NCBI GenBank assembly: GCA_040143965.1
Contig: JASJQH010006982.1
Span: 1 to 29,166, forward strand
Direction: 5' to 3'
DNA: 29,166 nucleotides
Source of the DNA: Basidiobolus ranarum
Lineage: Eukaryota > Basidiobolomycota > Basidiobolomycetes > Basidiobolales
Below are positions 19,351 through 29,166 of this stretch, piece by piece. Each line of letters opens with the position of its first letter. Positions within the stretch are counted from its first letter, which is position 1. The translations under genes were made by a program, and so were the position numbers. The notes under the pieces are model-generated. The model saw only the letters and a list, made by a program, of their open reading frames with translations. It was not told the origin of the DNA and did not search any database.

Positions 19351-19446
19351 CTACATGATAGAGTGTGCAACGACAGTCGCATCTTTAACCATCATTACTA
19401 ATGCTAAGCATGGTAAAAATGCTAAAACGATCGCTAAATCAAAATT
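19351..19446 (-). pseudogene. Fragment of an AAAP transporter
   Basis: A 31-codon minus-strand stretch reads NFDLAIVLAFLPCLALVMMV and continues to a stop. It aligns with the exon-7 segment of the neighbouring transporter (NIDFYVILLGPCLTFAIIVI), sharing N-x-D and L-x3-PCL, and the DNA is also visibly similar (compare 17176-17250). No other exon of the gene was found nearby. It is probably a relic of an old tandem copy; the match is short, so chance or convergent TM composition is possible. Confidence 0.38.
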
Positions 19447-19516
19447 CCTATGCCAACAAAACTCTCTTCATTAAACTCTGACAATAAATGATTGTCAATC
19501 AAGAAAGGATAAAAGA

Positions 19517-21297
19517 TTAATTCATGATAAGGGCTTTAGATAAAATTGGCACTTTAAGACGCTCATTGGTTAAATTATTATTCACGAGTTTCTGCATTCC
19601 ATTTGCCTCTGGTGACTCTCCTAGAGTCAAAATCAGAAAAAATACCCCATATAGTTGGAATCCTGCCAATTTATAGGCGACCATATTCGTAACGTAGCCT
19701 GCCACGGTGGAGGTCAATGAGGAAGCTAGTAAGAGTGCAGTAAGCATTAGAAGCAGCCAACCAGGAATTGTGGCAAACGCTAATAACGTCAGCTATGATA
19801 AATGAAAAGTATCAGATGAGCACTAGCCAATATTACACAATGCCATCATTACCTTTCGCATGCAATGCTTAGATCTCTCGGAAAGTTGCATGGTTTTTAC
19901 GTTTTTCAAAAAGCAACATCCATAGTAGCATAGGAATATCGCATTCAAGAGAAACAGCACTGGAACTTCATTCGTCATCAGTATAACAGCAATCTTATAA
20001 ATTAATCCTATTCGAGTCGTTACTCCTAATATCATCAGGATTATTACGACGGTAAAGTTACACATAGAAAAGTGTAGCAGAATGTAAAATGGCCGAAGGT
20101 TTCGCGGTCGATGTTGCATGTTCAGAACCACTCTACTCCTAACGTATCAGTTAGTAACAGTCATCACTAAAATAAGAGACTTGGCATATATGGTTTACCA
20201 TGTGAGTAATAGTCCACCATAAGCCAAATAGCCAACCAGCCAAGAAACATAGATGGAAATCTGACCAAGGCTTCCGTTGACTTTGTTGGTATCAACGCAT
20301 ACCCCTACTTCAATTTGGTAACCGAGTTAGAGGCTTTCAGAAGTCACGAGATATCATGAAGGTGCATATACTTAATAGGTATGCAAAGGAAGCGACATAA
20401 ATTCCAACCCGAACATCCAGCAATCTTTGATAAACTAGATAGAAGCAGTACAAGCGATAGATGATATATAATAAGAAAAATATAGACTAGGCAAAAGTTA
20501 TTTTACAACTCGACAGTCCAAAAGAATATTGAAGTAGCTTACTATCACGAGATAAATCCAATGCATTGCCGCAAGTCCAGGTGACTGGAGCAGAGGGTTC
20601 CAAGGGCCAGGATCTATTGATATTAGTAAATAATATGTCCACCGAATTAAAACCTTTAACCACGTTACCTTCCCAGATTTGAACCAAAAGAGGACTCTTA
20701 GTCAAATTGAATATACTATCTAGAATTATGCCATGATCTTTGGCTACCAGAGATAGATAGACATCAGCAGGCCTTATCTTGAAATAGTTGCCATAGCTCT
20801 CATGATATAGATTCCCAAAGCCGTATTTACTCTCCAAAGTGGACGTAAAGACAGCTACTTTAAGTTTAGGATAGTTGGAGCTTTGCAATTGTTTAGAGTA
20901 GTCGGCTAGTTGACTCACAATCTAAGAATTATAGTTAGGAAATGAGTAAACTGGTATCTTTAACTTATAGTCTACAGACCTCTGCGAATTCGTAACAATC
21001 GTTTTTAGAAGCCTCTCCCCAATTGATAAATATGGCGGAGCTTTCCGCATCAGTATAATTTGTTTGTGTACGGTTTGCCACCGGTACAGGGGCCAATCGA
21101 CAATCATTCATCAATTCCACCTTGATCAAAAGCGTAGAAAAGTTGTAGAAATTCGGGAAATCCTCATAAAAGTCGTGGGTAGGATATGATAGTTCCATAC
21201 CAAATGGGAGGGGAGCAGGGTTAGCATCCCGGCTAAATTGAATTGCTGCCAGAGCCGAAAATATCCGTACTAAAATTAAGAAGGATATTCGAATCAT
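19517..21297 (-). CDS. 7TM receptor-like protein with large ectodomain (six exons)
   Basis: Exons in coding order: 21297-20980, 20921-20507, 20434-20372, 20307-20199, 20138-19853, 19792-19517. They join in frame to 488 aa. The N-terminus (MIRISFLILVRIFSALAA) is a good signal peptide. About 225 extracellular residues follow, with several sequons (NFS, NRT, NYT, NLT, NRS) and four to five cysteines. Part of this domain (INWGEASKNDCYEFAEIV... then VAVFTST) recalls a protease-associated (PA) domain, with low certainty. The C-terminal half has seven hydrophobic helices from VGIYVASFAYLLIG to FQLYGVFFLILTLG. The overall plan is a cell-surface receptor or a GOST-like 7TM protein. The first donor (GTCTGT) is unusual but is the only one that keeps frame. 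Exon 3 is 63 nt and ends inside TM1. The ligand or substrate is unknown. Confidence 0.8.
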
Positions 21298-21729
21298 TAG
21301 GAGATTTAAGCAGCACAAGTACAGAGCGCTTCGTTTAGTTGACGTAGAATGATAACCAAGGCGAAAAGATAATTATTCTAACATGGAATCTCCCGGTACT
21401 TATAGTCTATCTTACAACTTCATAAGCAGGAAATACCTTCTTCGCTTTAATCCTGATGGAAGGCTCTCCTATATCCTCCTAAATCCACCAATCCACCAAT
21501 CCTCCTAAATCCACCTACCAAACCTAGAGAGTATTTATCTATGAATAAAGTGCTATGGGTCATGAGTGAGGTGTGCTAATCTACGCATTGAAGGTGTTGG
21601 TTAATGCTACATATTGAATGTTTTTGGTACTCGGATATGTATATATATGTTTATTTTATCCTAAAACGCTGAGCCATTTCATAGAAACCTGCTTTGAATT
21701 TCAATCCTGATAGACAACGACAGTTGTAT
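21298..21729. other. Intergenic upstream of the ectodomain 7TM gene
   Basis: About 430 bp containing the promoter of the receptor-like gene at its left end, and a short repeat of TCCTCCTAAATCCACC / AATCCACC units at 21474-21525. No gene seen. Confidence 0.6.
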
Positions 21730-23760
21730 CATTAATTTATTGCGTATGTACTATTACTGAGCATTTTGCATCGAAGATCTGCATTATTATTCTTTGCCAT
21801 CTGGTTTATTCTGCTTCAAACTAAATGAATGGCCAATTACAAGTTTGCTAATTTTCATAATTCAGCCGTTAGTCTTTCGAATATCTTAAAGAATGCCATG
21901 TATTGCTTCGCTAACATCGGTAGTGATTTAACTTTTTTTCATTAGCAATACACCCATAATCTTTCCTAAATTTCTTTGACATGTTTCTCAAACCAGTATT
22001 AGACTCAATGTCAACAGTCCTAGCTCACTCATATTGTATTCGGACTGTCGATGGAGTTATTGTACTATTTGATGACTTGAAATTGGATATTAAGTTTAAC
22101 TGCCAAACCAGTCAATTCTATTAACCTAACCATTTTATACATTGGGGCGCTGATTTATAATATGGCTTCTCCTGAACTTGCTAAAAATCTAGTTAAAGTC
22201 ATGGTTATTGGTTACATTGCTGGTGGCGTTTAGCATGAGTATGGAGCAGTTTGTGACATTAGCATGTGTTCAGTCGAGCATTAAACATATTATTAGAAAT
22301 TTATTTACCTGACTTACCTTCCTGTATAACTCAAACATATGCATATGATTGTGACTTAGGAATGGTGAAGATGTACTGCTTACTTATTTTCGCTAATAAG
22401 ATTGCTTGTAATCTATCGGCCAGAGTACAGACTTAGATATTCATATATCTTAGGTGATACAAGGATTGGCCTTTTCCCTGCTAATAGCATGCTTTTGGTG
22501 TTAGAGCATTAGTCAGCCAAGTCACTGAATTCTTGCTTAGAAGGCTCGTTTCTACAGCCAGGATATCCGTAGGCTCTACTTCGGCTTTAGACTCTTCTCT
22601 TCCCAAGTTAGTTTGATTATGTAGCATAAACATTACCGCCCAACTATTCAAAGGCCTTATCATTGCAATAAAGTCTAGCAACATTCGTAATATCTAACAT
22701 CACTTTTGAAATAATGGAGTACATACATCTTTGATAGAGAAAGTATTTACGGCAAAGATAAACGGAGTTCTATTTTATGCTATGGAAGAGTTAGTTCAAT
22801 AATAGTTATACACAAGACATCAAATCCAAAGTTACTATTTAGAGATACTTGGCAATATTTCAACAAGCGATGCTAATTGTGTATACTTTAGCTAAAAATC
22901 TGGGTTGTTCATTATAGTATGTATATAGAAAGACATCCCAGAATATGAAGCGAGTACCAATAGTTAAAACCAGTCGTTACAGCATAGGTGCCATACAGAA
23001 ATTTGCTTCACTCCTAGGCTCTCGACCAACTTTCGCTTTACATTCATTGATATTTGATCGTTGCTAACATAAACTTTGTTGCCTATGATTTTAATTACTT
23101 CACCGGAAGACGGGTCGCGCTCTCCACCGTTATAACCGCCACGTTGCTTAATTTGTTTAAGAGTCAAATTTTTGATGTTGTACTTGCCTACGGTTGAAGT
23201 ATAACTGTAAGATGGCATACCAATAACTAGACGTATGTTATTAAAAATATTGTGCATCATCTTAGTCCATCGCTTTAGCCACTTGTTGAAATTCTATATC
23301 AATACCAGTCAACTGGTGCTCTCACCAGTGCTCCAATCAACTCGGTATAATTCGTTGATCTCATCCCATTTATATGGCCAGAAACGGTAACCAGCTGTTC
23401 AGTTTCAATTCCTTGATATTCTTTTCGGAGAAGCCATTCTGCGTGCCAAACAGATCGTTTGGATCTTCATCAATCCGTAGCAAAGTCCCGTTATCTAGCA
23501 GATTGAAATATTGTGGCCGTAGTACGTCGATTACATTGTTTTTGTAGGTTTGGGGGGGGCATCTTGCGCAGGTGCACCGTAATAAATCCAGGCGTGTAAT
23601 TTGGTAGATGTTTAATCAGCCGATGGTATATCGTTTTGTGTCGAATGGGTTATTTTGCTCACTGAATCCCAAATTTGTATTTCGCATACATATTTGTCTG
23701 CTATATCGAAACCACATTAGTTCGCACAATTAATAATTAATAAATTAGAAAACGAAGAAA
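21730..23760 (-). pseudogene. GH18 chitinase-like gene, copy A, decayed
   Basis: Minus-strand pieces match a glycoside hydrolase 18 plan. An N-terminal block has YYGAPAQDAP and then, in another frame after a run of eight C's (23552-23559 on the plus strand), VIDVLRPQYFNLLDNG and NGFSEKNIKEL. Next is the catalytic-strand equivalent TGIDIEFQQ (23313-23284). Then come RLVIGMPSYSY and KVYVSNDQIS...ISVWHLCCNDWF, closed by a stop at 22964. GH18 enzymes need DxxDxDxE; here Gln stands where Glu is expected. Compared with copy B, about 230 bp between the catalytic strand and MPSYSY is missing. Coding-like remnants continue downstream to about 21730 (TVDIESNTGL), also shared with copy B. Several frame breaks show it is not expressed as a whole protein. 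Confidence 0.7.
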
Positions 23761-24335
23761 TGCCATCAGATTGGATTGTTTGAGTGTCAATGTAAACGCT
23801 ATGAAACTCGAGAATATCTAAAGCAGCTCTACTAAGATATACTAGAGAGTACTTAAGGTGCTAGCATGCTGTAGTTATACATGATATATCAAGGACTGGT
23901 TTTTGTTGAGGTATAGACTTAACCAAAACGTTTATATTGAGCGTAAATTCCGAGTGAAGATATTGAATAATAACATAGTAGAATTTAGCTATATGACTAT
24001 ATAGATGTTTAATCTATGTCATTTTCAACAGCACTTGTTTTGAGGATAATGTGAATATCTGAAATATATAGACTAAGGACTAGCCTTAATCCTAATATAT
24101 GAGTTCAATATTGCTTACATCCATTAAATATTTCTTCATTAGTACTTACTGTGCTTCATTTGCATCATTGGCAGCTCCAATTTTTCACTGACGAATATGA
24201 CTCCACAAGAATAAAATAAAATGGCATGCACAAACAAGTAATGGTAAAGCTCCAATTTATATATGGTGCTGATGCGACATATATACAAACAAATTTCCTT
24301 CACTCTAGATATTCCTTCTTTTCAATCTGTTCGTC
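23761..24335. other. Intergenic, no gene seen
   Basis: AT-rich sequence upstream of GH18 copy A. It contains the second copy of a 19-nt string found at 25-43 (here 23991-24009). CpG dinucleotides are present at a normal-looking level, unlike the block that follows. Confidence 0.5.
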
Positions 24336-24725
24336 ATGGATTCAGTGAGGCCAGAGTATTATCTTTCACCTGTTGCAAACTGTATGTAAAACTGCTTTTT
24401 ATTAGCTCGTTGAATTTTTGATAGAGCAAGTAAAAGATGTCTCTTCCCGATTAAAGGAATCCACCGACGCCGAAAATCGAGTTTGTAGAATTCATGAAAG
24501 CTTTGTTTAAACCATTTGTTTATTTACTACTGCGTGGATCTATATATAGAAATACTTAATGGAGCGAGAAAGATGAATAAACCAAAGTACTTCACTGTTT
24601 CCTTTGCTGATTGTGGTAAAATACATGATAAGATTTTACAAAGTTTTCTAACTATAGATGAATTTACAATCTGGTGGACGGATATATTGGGTAAACTGCA
24701 AATCAATTTTATAATTGGAATTTAG
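24336..24725 (+). other. Possible small gene or gene fragment
   Basis: Three coding-like pieces in order: MDSVRPEYYLSPVAN from the ATG at 24336; after a likely GTATGT...TAG intron, EQVKDVSSRLKESTDAENR; and, after another gap, NKPKYFTVSFADCGKIHDK to a stop at 24725. I could not find a splice pattern that joins all three in one frame. It is either a relic or an unresolved short gene. No family recognised. Confidence 0.25.
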
Positions 24726-26336
24726 TTTTTCACCCATGCTGTGATGAGACTCTGATGGTAAGCAAGTATCAACTGAAAATTTTGCAATTTTTCTCTGATA
24801 TTACAACCTGCATTTCCTGTTGGGTTTACATACTGTATCAAAACCTGGTGTGACCCCCTTTACCATGAGCACACTGGCCATATGGGCAGCCTTAGCCTAG
24901 GGATACCTCCCACACTCATTAGGGATGAGCATGTTAATATCCCTGGGGCAGTAAATCCAAATATTTTAAGTTTTTTTGGCCACTATCTTTGACTGAGAGT
25001 GTATATGTGCACATACTACAGATGTTTAATTGGGTTGGGGAGGATCAGAATACATCAAGTGGTATAGTCTTTATCTAAGTCATTAAATGACTAAAGCAAA
25101 GAGGAAGGGATGAAAAGCACAAAGAGGTGTGAACTTTATTTAGCTCAAGTTTTAATCCAAACAAAGAGATATTTAGGACATATGTAAATATACTTCTGGC
25201 ATCTTGAGACTCTGATTCATTTAATACAACCAACTTTGAGGTTCAATTTTGAAAGAAATAACTAAACAGATGAGATATCATAATTGCATTACATGTTATT
25301 CTGAACCAAAGTTCAAAAGTGGCTTAACTTACACCATTGCTACTCAACTTATATAAGTATTTGTTTACTTGATCACTATGGCCAAAAAGTGACCAGACTA
25401 CTGCATGTAACTTTTTCCCATCACTATCTCTCTATTCTCTTCTCCCTTGTATGCTATCATATGTCCTATCACATGATCATTATCCTATCAGTACTCACTG
25501 CCAACTCATCTGCCAAGACACAAGTCATCATGATTCATAAGAATCATGTTTAAAACTCTTTCACTGCCAAGACTTCAGCTGAAGCATGACTCACACATCA
25601 ATTTATCTATGCAATCCTATACCTTCACTATCTGAATGAAAATATATTTTCTTAGCACTAACCAATTCACTTTGCTATCAAAGATATAAACAAAGCTAAC
25701 TGAACCTTTTGGCTTGATATGTATCTTACAAATATTAGTATCTTACTACTAGCCTACTATATTTCTACAGAACTAATTTTCTGACTCCATTTTTTTTCAA
25801 AACCTTACATCCACTAGCATCTAGAGAACAACAAGCATAGATGCCAACAGTAACAACACTCTACCATTGCATGGTAAGCCACTGCTATTCTCAAGAATCA
25901 CATTAGGTAAATCTGCCGGCTAATGTCTCCTACCTAAACAGTTCTAAGATTATGCACTTGACTGATTCATTGGTGCAGTAAAGTTCAAGCCTTTTAATCA
26001 CTTTTCTGTGGACACAACACATGTATTACATATATACTATAACTGAACATTTAGCATACAAGGTCTGCATTATTATCCTAAAAAAATAGTGTTTATCAAT
26101 AGCACTAATTTGACATGTTAATTAGCAATATACCTATATTTTTCCCAAATCTCTTGGACATGACACAAACCAGTGTTTGACTGGATGTCAACAGTATCAG
26201 CAAACTCATATTGTATACATATTCCCAAAGGATCTGAAGGAGTTATTATACTTTTTGATGGCTCAAATTCAACAAACTAATAAATTGTTAACCAAACAGT
26301 CAATTTTATTTAAAATAAGACATCTGCTGAATGTGC
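24680..26336. repeat. CpG-depleted block, possible mobile-element fossil
   Basis: Across about 1,650 bp there is only one CG dinucleotide (25917); tens would be expected from base content, and flanking sequence has them. No open frame of note occurs on either strand. A TGTGACCCCC string at 24849 and a TATATAAG at about 25350 would suit an LTR, but I found no second LTR, target-site duplication or coding part, so family and whole/solo state are undetermined. The right end runs into GH18 copy B, whose matching positions show CpG changed to TpG or CpA. Methylated repeat DNA that lost CpG by deamination is the simplest explanation. Confidence 0.5.
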
Positions 26337-27240
26337 CGGAAATCCAGTTGAAGTCATAGATGATACATTGCAAATTACAACCCAAACAACTGGTGGTGTC
26401 TATGCATGAGGCAGTTCACGACATTAACATGTGTTTAACAACGAAAGGCTATTTACCGGTCCTAACATAGGAGGTATGAACCTTAAATAGTCGGAGCATT
26501 TGACTAATAGTAGGCTTAATTTCATACTCTAAAGTTACGATCTAAAGATACTTAGCAAGTGATGCCTATTGTGTATATTTTTGCTAAAAATCCGAGTTGC
26601 TCATAAGAATAATCTCACGGGGTATAGAGTGAGCACCAATAGCTAAAACTAGTCGCTACCACCAAGATACCATACTGAAGATTGCTCTATTCCTAGGTTC
26701 TCTACCGATTTTTTCTTTACATTCATTGGAATGTAATCGTTGCTAACGTAAACCTTGTTGCCTATGATTTTAATTACTTCAGCAGAAGACGGATCGTGCC
26801 ATCCACCATTATAGCCGCCACGTTGCTTAATTTAATAGTATTGTATTCACCTACCATGGCTACATAACCGTAAGATGACATATTGATTACTCGCGTGTTG
26901 TCAAAAATAATGTGCATCATTTTAGACAATTAGGTTGGCCACCACAATAATCCCACTGTAAATTGTATACTACAGGAATAATGTAATCTTCATATTGCGA
27001 CTGAAATGGTGGCTTTTTAGACGTCCACGTTGGCCCACAGATTGCTAATTTTTTATCGGCTTAGTTCAGCTTGATACCTAGAGCGGATATGTACCTAGAG
27101 CAGATATAAATCCTTTGTAGTTTGTACAGTCTTTATCAGCCCTCCGAAGTCCATATCAATGCCGGACGATTGGTGTTCGGTCACAAAACTCACCAATCAA
27201 CTCGGTATAGTTCATTGACTCAATAAAATGGAACCAGATT
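26015..27240 (-). pseudogene. GH18 chitinase-like gene, copy B, decayed
   Basis: A second minus-strand copy of the gene relic at 21730-23760, in the same orientation. Recognisable pieces: MNYTELIGEF, then the catalytic-strand equivalent SSGIDMDFGGLIK (27141-27170 region), KKLAICGPTWTSKKPPFQSQ, PVVYNLQWDYCGG, then the MSSYGY strand, and SVWYLGGSD followed by a stop where copy A has Trp. In the DxxDxDxE motif the Glu position is Gly. The N-terminal part seen in copy A is missing, and there are several frame breaks. Downstream remnants (ADTVDIQSNTGLCHVQEIW) match those of copy A over about 300 bp. The left end lies inside the CpG-depleted block. Confidence 0.65.
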
Positions 27241-27497
27241 ATGGTAGTATTTTGGAATGGCTAATAGAAGATAAATAGGTAGTGTCACGGTTGGATGTAT
27301 AAACACTGCATCATTCAATACTGTATTCCATCCTGTATCCTATCAACTGCTATATATTACTTACGATGTGTTACTAGTTTTAACCACTAGATTCGGCCAT
27401 AAAAGGCAAATCTGTATATGTAGATAATAACATATATTCAATATATAGCATAAACCCAACTCTCTTATATTCGTCCTTTTTTAGTTACGTCGCAGGT
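27241..27497. promoter_or_regulatory. Probable promoter region of the 499-aa gene
   Basis: Short AT-rich region between GH18 copy B and the next ATG. It holds a TATATAGCATAAA stretch at about 27443. A pyrimidine-rich tract ending GTCGCAG lies directly before the ATG and could instead be a splice acceptor, meaning an upstream exon. Confidence 0.3.
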
Positions 27498-28997
27498 ATG
27501 CAAACAACATCAAGAGTCAAACTATTGCTGTTACAACGACAACTTGAGTTATCCTATGCCCGTTTCATTGACCCTAATCCACAGTTTGTAAGCATCGAGG
27601 CCTTTAAAATCCGTCAAGGAGCAATCGAAACCTTTGGAAAATGGCTGGAGTTGTTGAATAATGATACTACCGACAGCACAATTATAGAGAGAATAAAGAA
27701 AGAGATCTCCTCGAAAACCAATGAACTTGCCAAATCCATTTTCAAAATAAGTGATTACTTCAGTGTGAAAGAGATCACTCCCCAGACCCTGACTTTAGAA
27801 CAGGAAGGAGAAATCTATGGATTCTTTCCGAGTGATGGAACTGTATCCGGTAATGCCTCGAAAGCAATGATTTCTTTGAGCTGGTTAAAACGGGGACTAG
27901 TCCTTGCGAAAAAAAATGGAGATGTTAGCCTGTTGGACCTTTGGGAAGGAAAGAATATACTAAATGAAATGAAGGATATGACTAGGCGACGCATGTTATT
28001 AAGAGACCTCTATGCAGATGATTCAATGGATCATTATCTTGCGGTTCAGAGTATTCTTCGCAATGCAAAAAAAGAATACGAAGAGTTGAAAGAGCAGCTG
28101 CAGATCGACGACACATTTTGTCGACTTCAACGAGGGAATGCAGCTGTACGAGAATCGTATCAGAATTATATCAAAGCTAATCAAACTCGGAAAATTGATA
28201 AGGAGGCCTACGACAGGTTTGAGGAGGCACAGAGTGATGCTTATGACAAAGCTTTAGAAGACTGCGAGAGCTCGGGTAAGTTTGAGCTTGAGATGCTTAT
28301 AGAAGAAACAAAAATAAAACTTGAATGCGTAATGAAAAGAGCAGACATACAGGAAGAAGAGATTGCAAATTTGACAGAAGAATTTCCCGACATAGGGGAG
28401 ATAAAACTGACTTATCAAGAACTGAATCAAGCGCTAATTAATAATCAAATAGAGTATCAAAGACTTGAAGAGGGTTTAGACAATGCAGAAAAGGCTTGGA
28501 GTATCGATATGGATGGAGATAACCTATTAACTGGGAAAAATATGGATGAGTATCTAAAGGCATATAAGATGTCCTATTATGCAGCAGAGCAAGCTTGGGA
28601 TGCTCTCATGGATACTTGTAAGCGAGAAAGCAAAGAGTTCAGTGACTTGTTTATTATTTACGAAAAGAAAAAAGTCAGCTTTGAACAAAAACAGACCAAC
28701 TTTTTGGCTACCTGTAAAGCATTCACTGATTCTGACAGTAACCGTGAAGCTGCAAAGACTACTCCCAATGAGTGTCACAAAAAACCACATTCCCCACCCA
28801 CCACTATAGCACAAGCGCTAGAAGATATCATTCTACCTGCTGTCTTTGTCCCACTTTCTGCGCGTCCTTTTCAACATAACGATCTATCAGTTATGGTAGC
28901 TAGCTGTGACAAAGAACTTCAATATGTGCTTCAACATGGAAAGGTGTTTTATTACCAACATTTCAATATAGGGGGGGAGACAGTCACCCAAAGGTGA
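27498..28997 (+). CDS. Unrecognised helical, coiled-coil-rich protein, 499 aa
   Basis: Single long open frame, no signal peptide or membrane helix. The sequence is mostly charged and helix-forming, with coiled-coil character at about residues 180-410. An internal repeat is visible: residues 238-275 (AYDRFEEAQSDAYDKALEDC and on) align with 355-395 (AYKMSYYAAEQAWDALMDTC and on), both followed by Glu/Lys-rich helix. A DMDGDNLLTGKN segment (337-348) looks like a degenerate EF-hand loop but lacks the final Glu. Residues 415-435 are a Pro/Thr/His linker, then a short hydrophobic segment (LEDIILPAVFVPL). The start is the first ATG; a splice acceptor-like CAG just before it leaves an upstream exon possible, and the C-terminus could continue after an intron beyond the frame end. 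No domain family recognised; a scaffold or cytoskeletal role would be a guess. Confidence 0.8.
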   Translation: MQTTSRVKLLLLQRQLELSYARFIDPNPQFVSIEAFKIRQGAIETFGKWLELLNNDTTDSTIIERIKKEISSKTNELAKSIFKISDYFSVKEITPQTLTLEQEGEIYGFFPSDGTVSGNASKAMISLSWLKRGLVLAKKNGDVSLLDLWEGKNILNEMKDMTRRRMLLRDLYADDSMDHYLAVQSILRNAKKEYEELKEQLQIDDTFCRLQRGNAAVRESYQNYIKANQTRKIDKEAYDRFEEAQSDAYDKALEDCESSGKFELEMLIEETKIKLECVMKRADIQEEEIANLTEEFPDIGEIKLTYQELNQALINNQIEYQRLEEGLDNAEKAWSIDMDGDNLLTGKNMDEYLKAYKMSYYAAEQAWDALMDTCKRESKEFSDLFIIYEKKKVSFEQKQTNFLATCKAFTDSDSNREAAKTTPNECHKKPHSPPTTIAQALEDIILPAVFVPLSARPFQHNDLSVMVASCDKELQYVLQHGKVFYYQHFNIGGETVTQR

Positions 28998-29166
28998 AAT
29001 CTTTATTTCAAACAAAACAAAGAAGCCATAACTACTTTTGTAGTTTCTTAACTAATGTATGGAGATCCGGAGTATTTGTATGAATGTTGCAAAGCAGAAA
29101 AGTTAAGTCAGTAGAATCTAAGACACTGTTAAGTGGAGTGGGAGGGAGTAACAAAGGTAAAAATGG

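Noticed and set aside
21260-21290. Second U12-like site (ATATCCTTC on the minus strand)
   Set aside because: It lies inside the signal peptide coding sequence (RISFLILVR) of the ectodomain 7TM gene, and removing it would destroy the frame and the signal peptide.
28554-28814. Open frames on both strands inside the 499-aa gene
   Set aside because: They overlap the long plus-strand frame and show only antisense or shifted composition.
1-29166. tRNA, rRNA or CRISPR array
   Set aside because: No cloverleaf-type B-box context, no rRNA-like sequence, and no regularly spaced repeats with unique spacers were seen by eye; a dedicated tRNA scan could still find one.

Overview
The window looks like nuclear DNA of an early-diverging (zygomycete-grade) fungus. 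The evidence is a moderate, AT-leaning base composition, dense genes with many 45-130 nt introns, a zygomycete-type L-lactate dehydrogenase, fungal 7TM receptors, alpha-arrestins with Rsp5-binding tails, TTAGGG-type repeats between genes, and an intron that looks minor-spliceosomal (U12, AT-AC), a class largely lost from Dikarya. Placement near Entomophthoromycotina or another zoopagomycotan lineage is inference; no marker gene in the window settles it.

Layout. 1-3.4 kb: a possible decayed secreted-protein fragment and a four-exon four-TM protein gene. 3.5-10 kb: mitochondrially targeted L-LDH (-), a seven-exon SLC45/SUT sugar transporter (-) divergent from ribosomal protein gene RPL37 (+), and an HPP-family membrane protein (-). 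11-15.8 kb: a 7TM receptor-like gene (+), a second four-TM gene (+) with exactly the exon plan of the first, and two tandem alpha-arrestins (-). 16.6-21.3 kb: a nine-exon AAAP amino-acid transporter (-) carrying the U12-like intron, a small transporter relic, and a six-exon receptor-like protein (-) with a signal peptide, a large ectodomain and 7TM. 21.7-27.2 kb: a gene-poor stretch with two decayed GH18 chitinase-like copies in the same orientation, separated by about 2 kb that includes a strongly CpG-depleted block. 27.5-29.0 kb: an unrecognised 499-aa helical protein with an internal repeat.

How the genes relate. Most of the content concerns the cell surface: two nutrient transporters, two 7TM receptor-like proteins, two four-TM proteins, an HPP membrane protein, and two arrestins of the type that recruit a Nedd4/Rsp5 ubiquitin ligase to transporters and receptors. 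There are no operons; a functional link between the arrestins and the nearby transporters or receptors is possible but not shown by the sequence. Exon joins were worked out by hand from splice signals, reading-frame continuity and family spacing, without transcript data.
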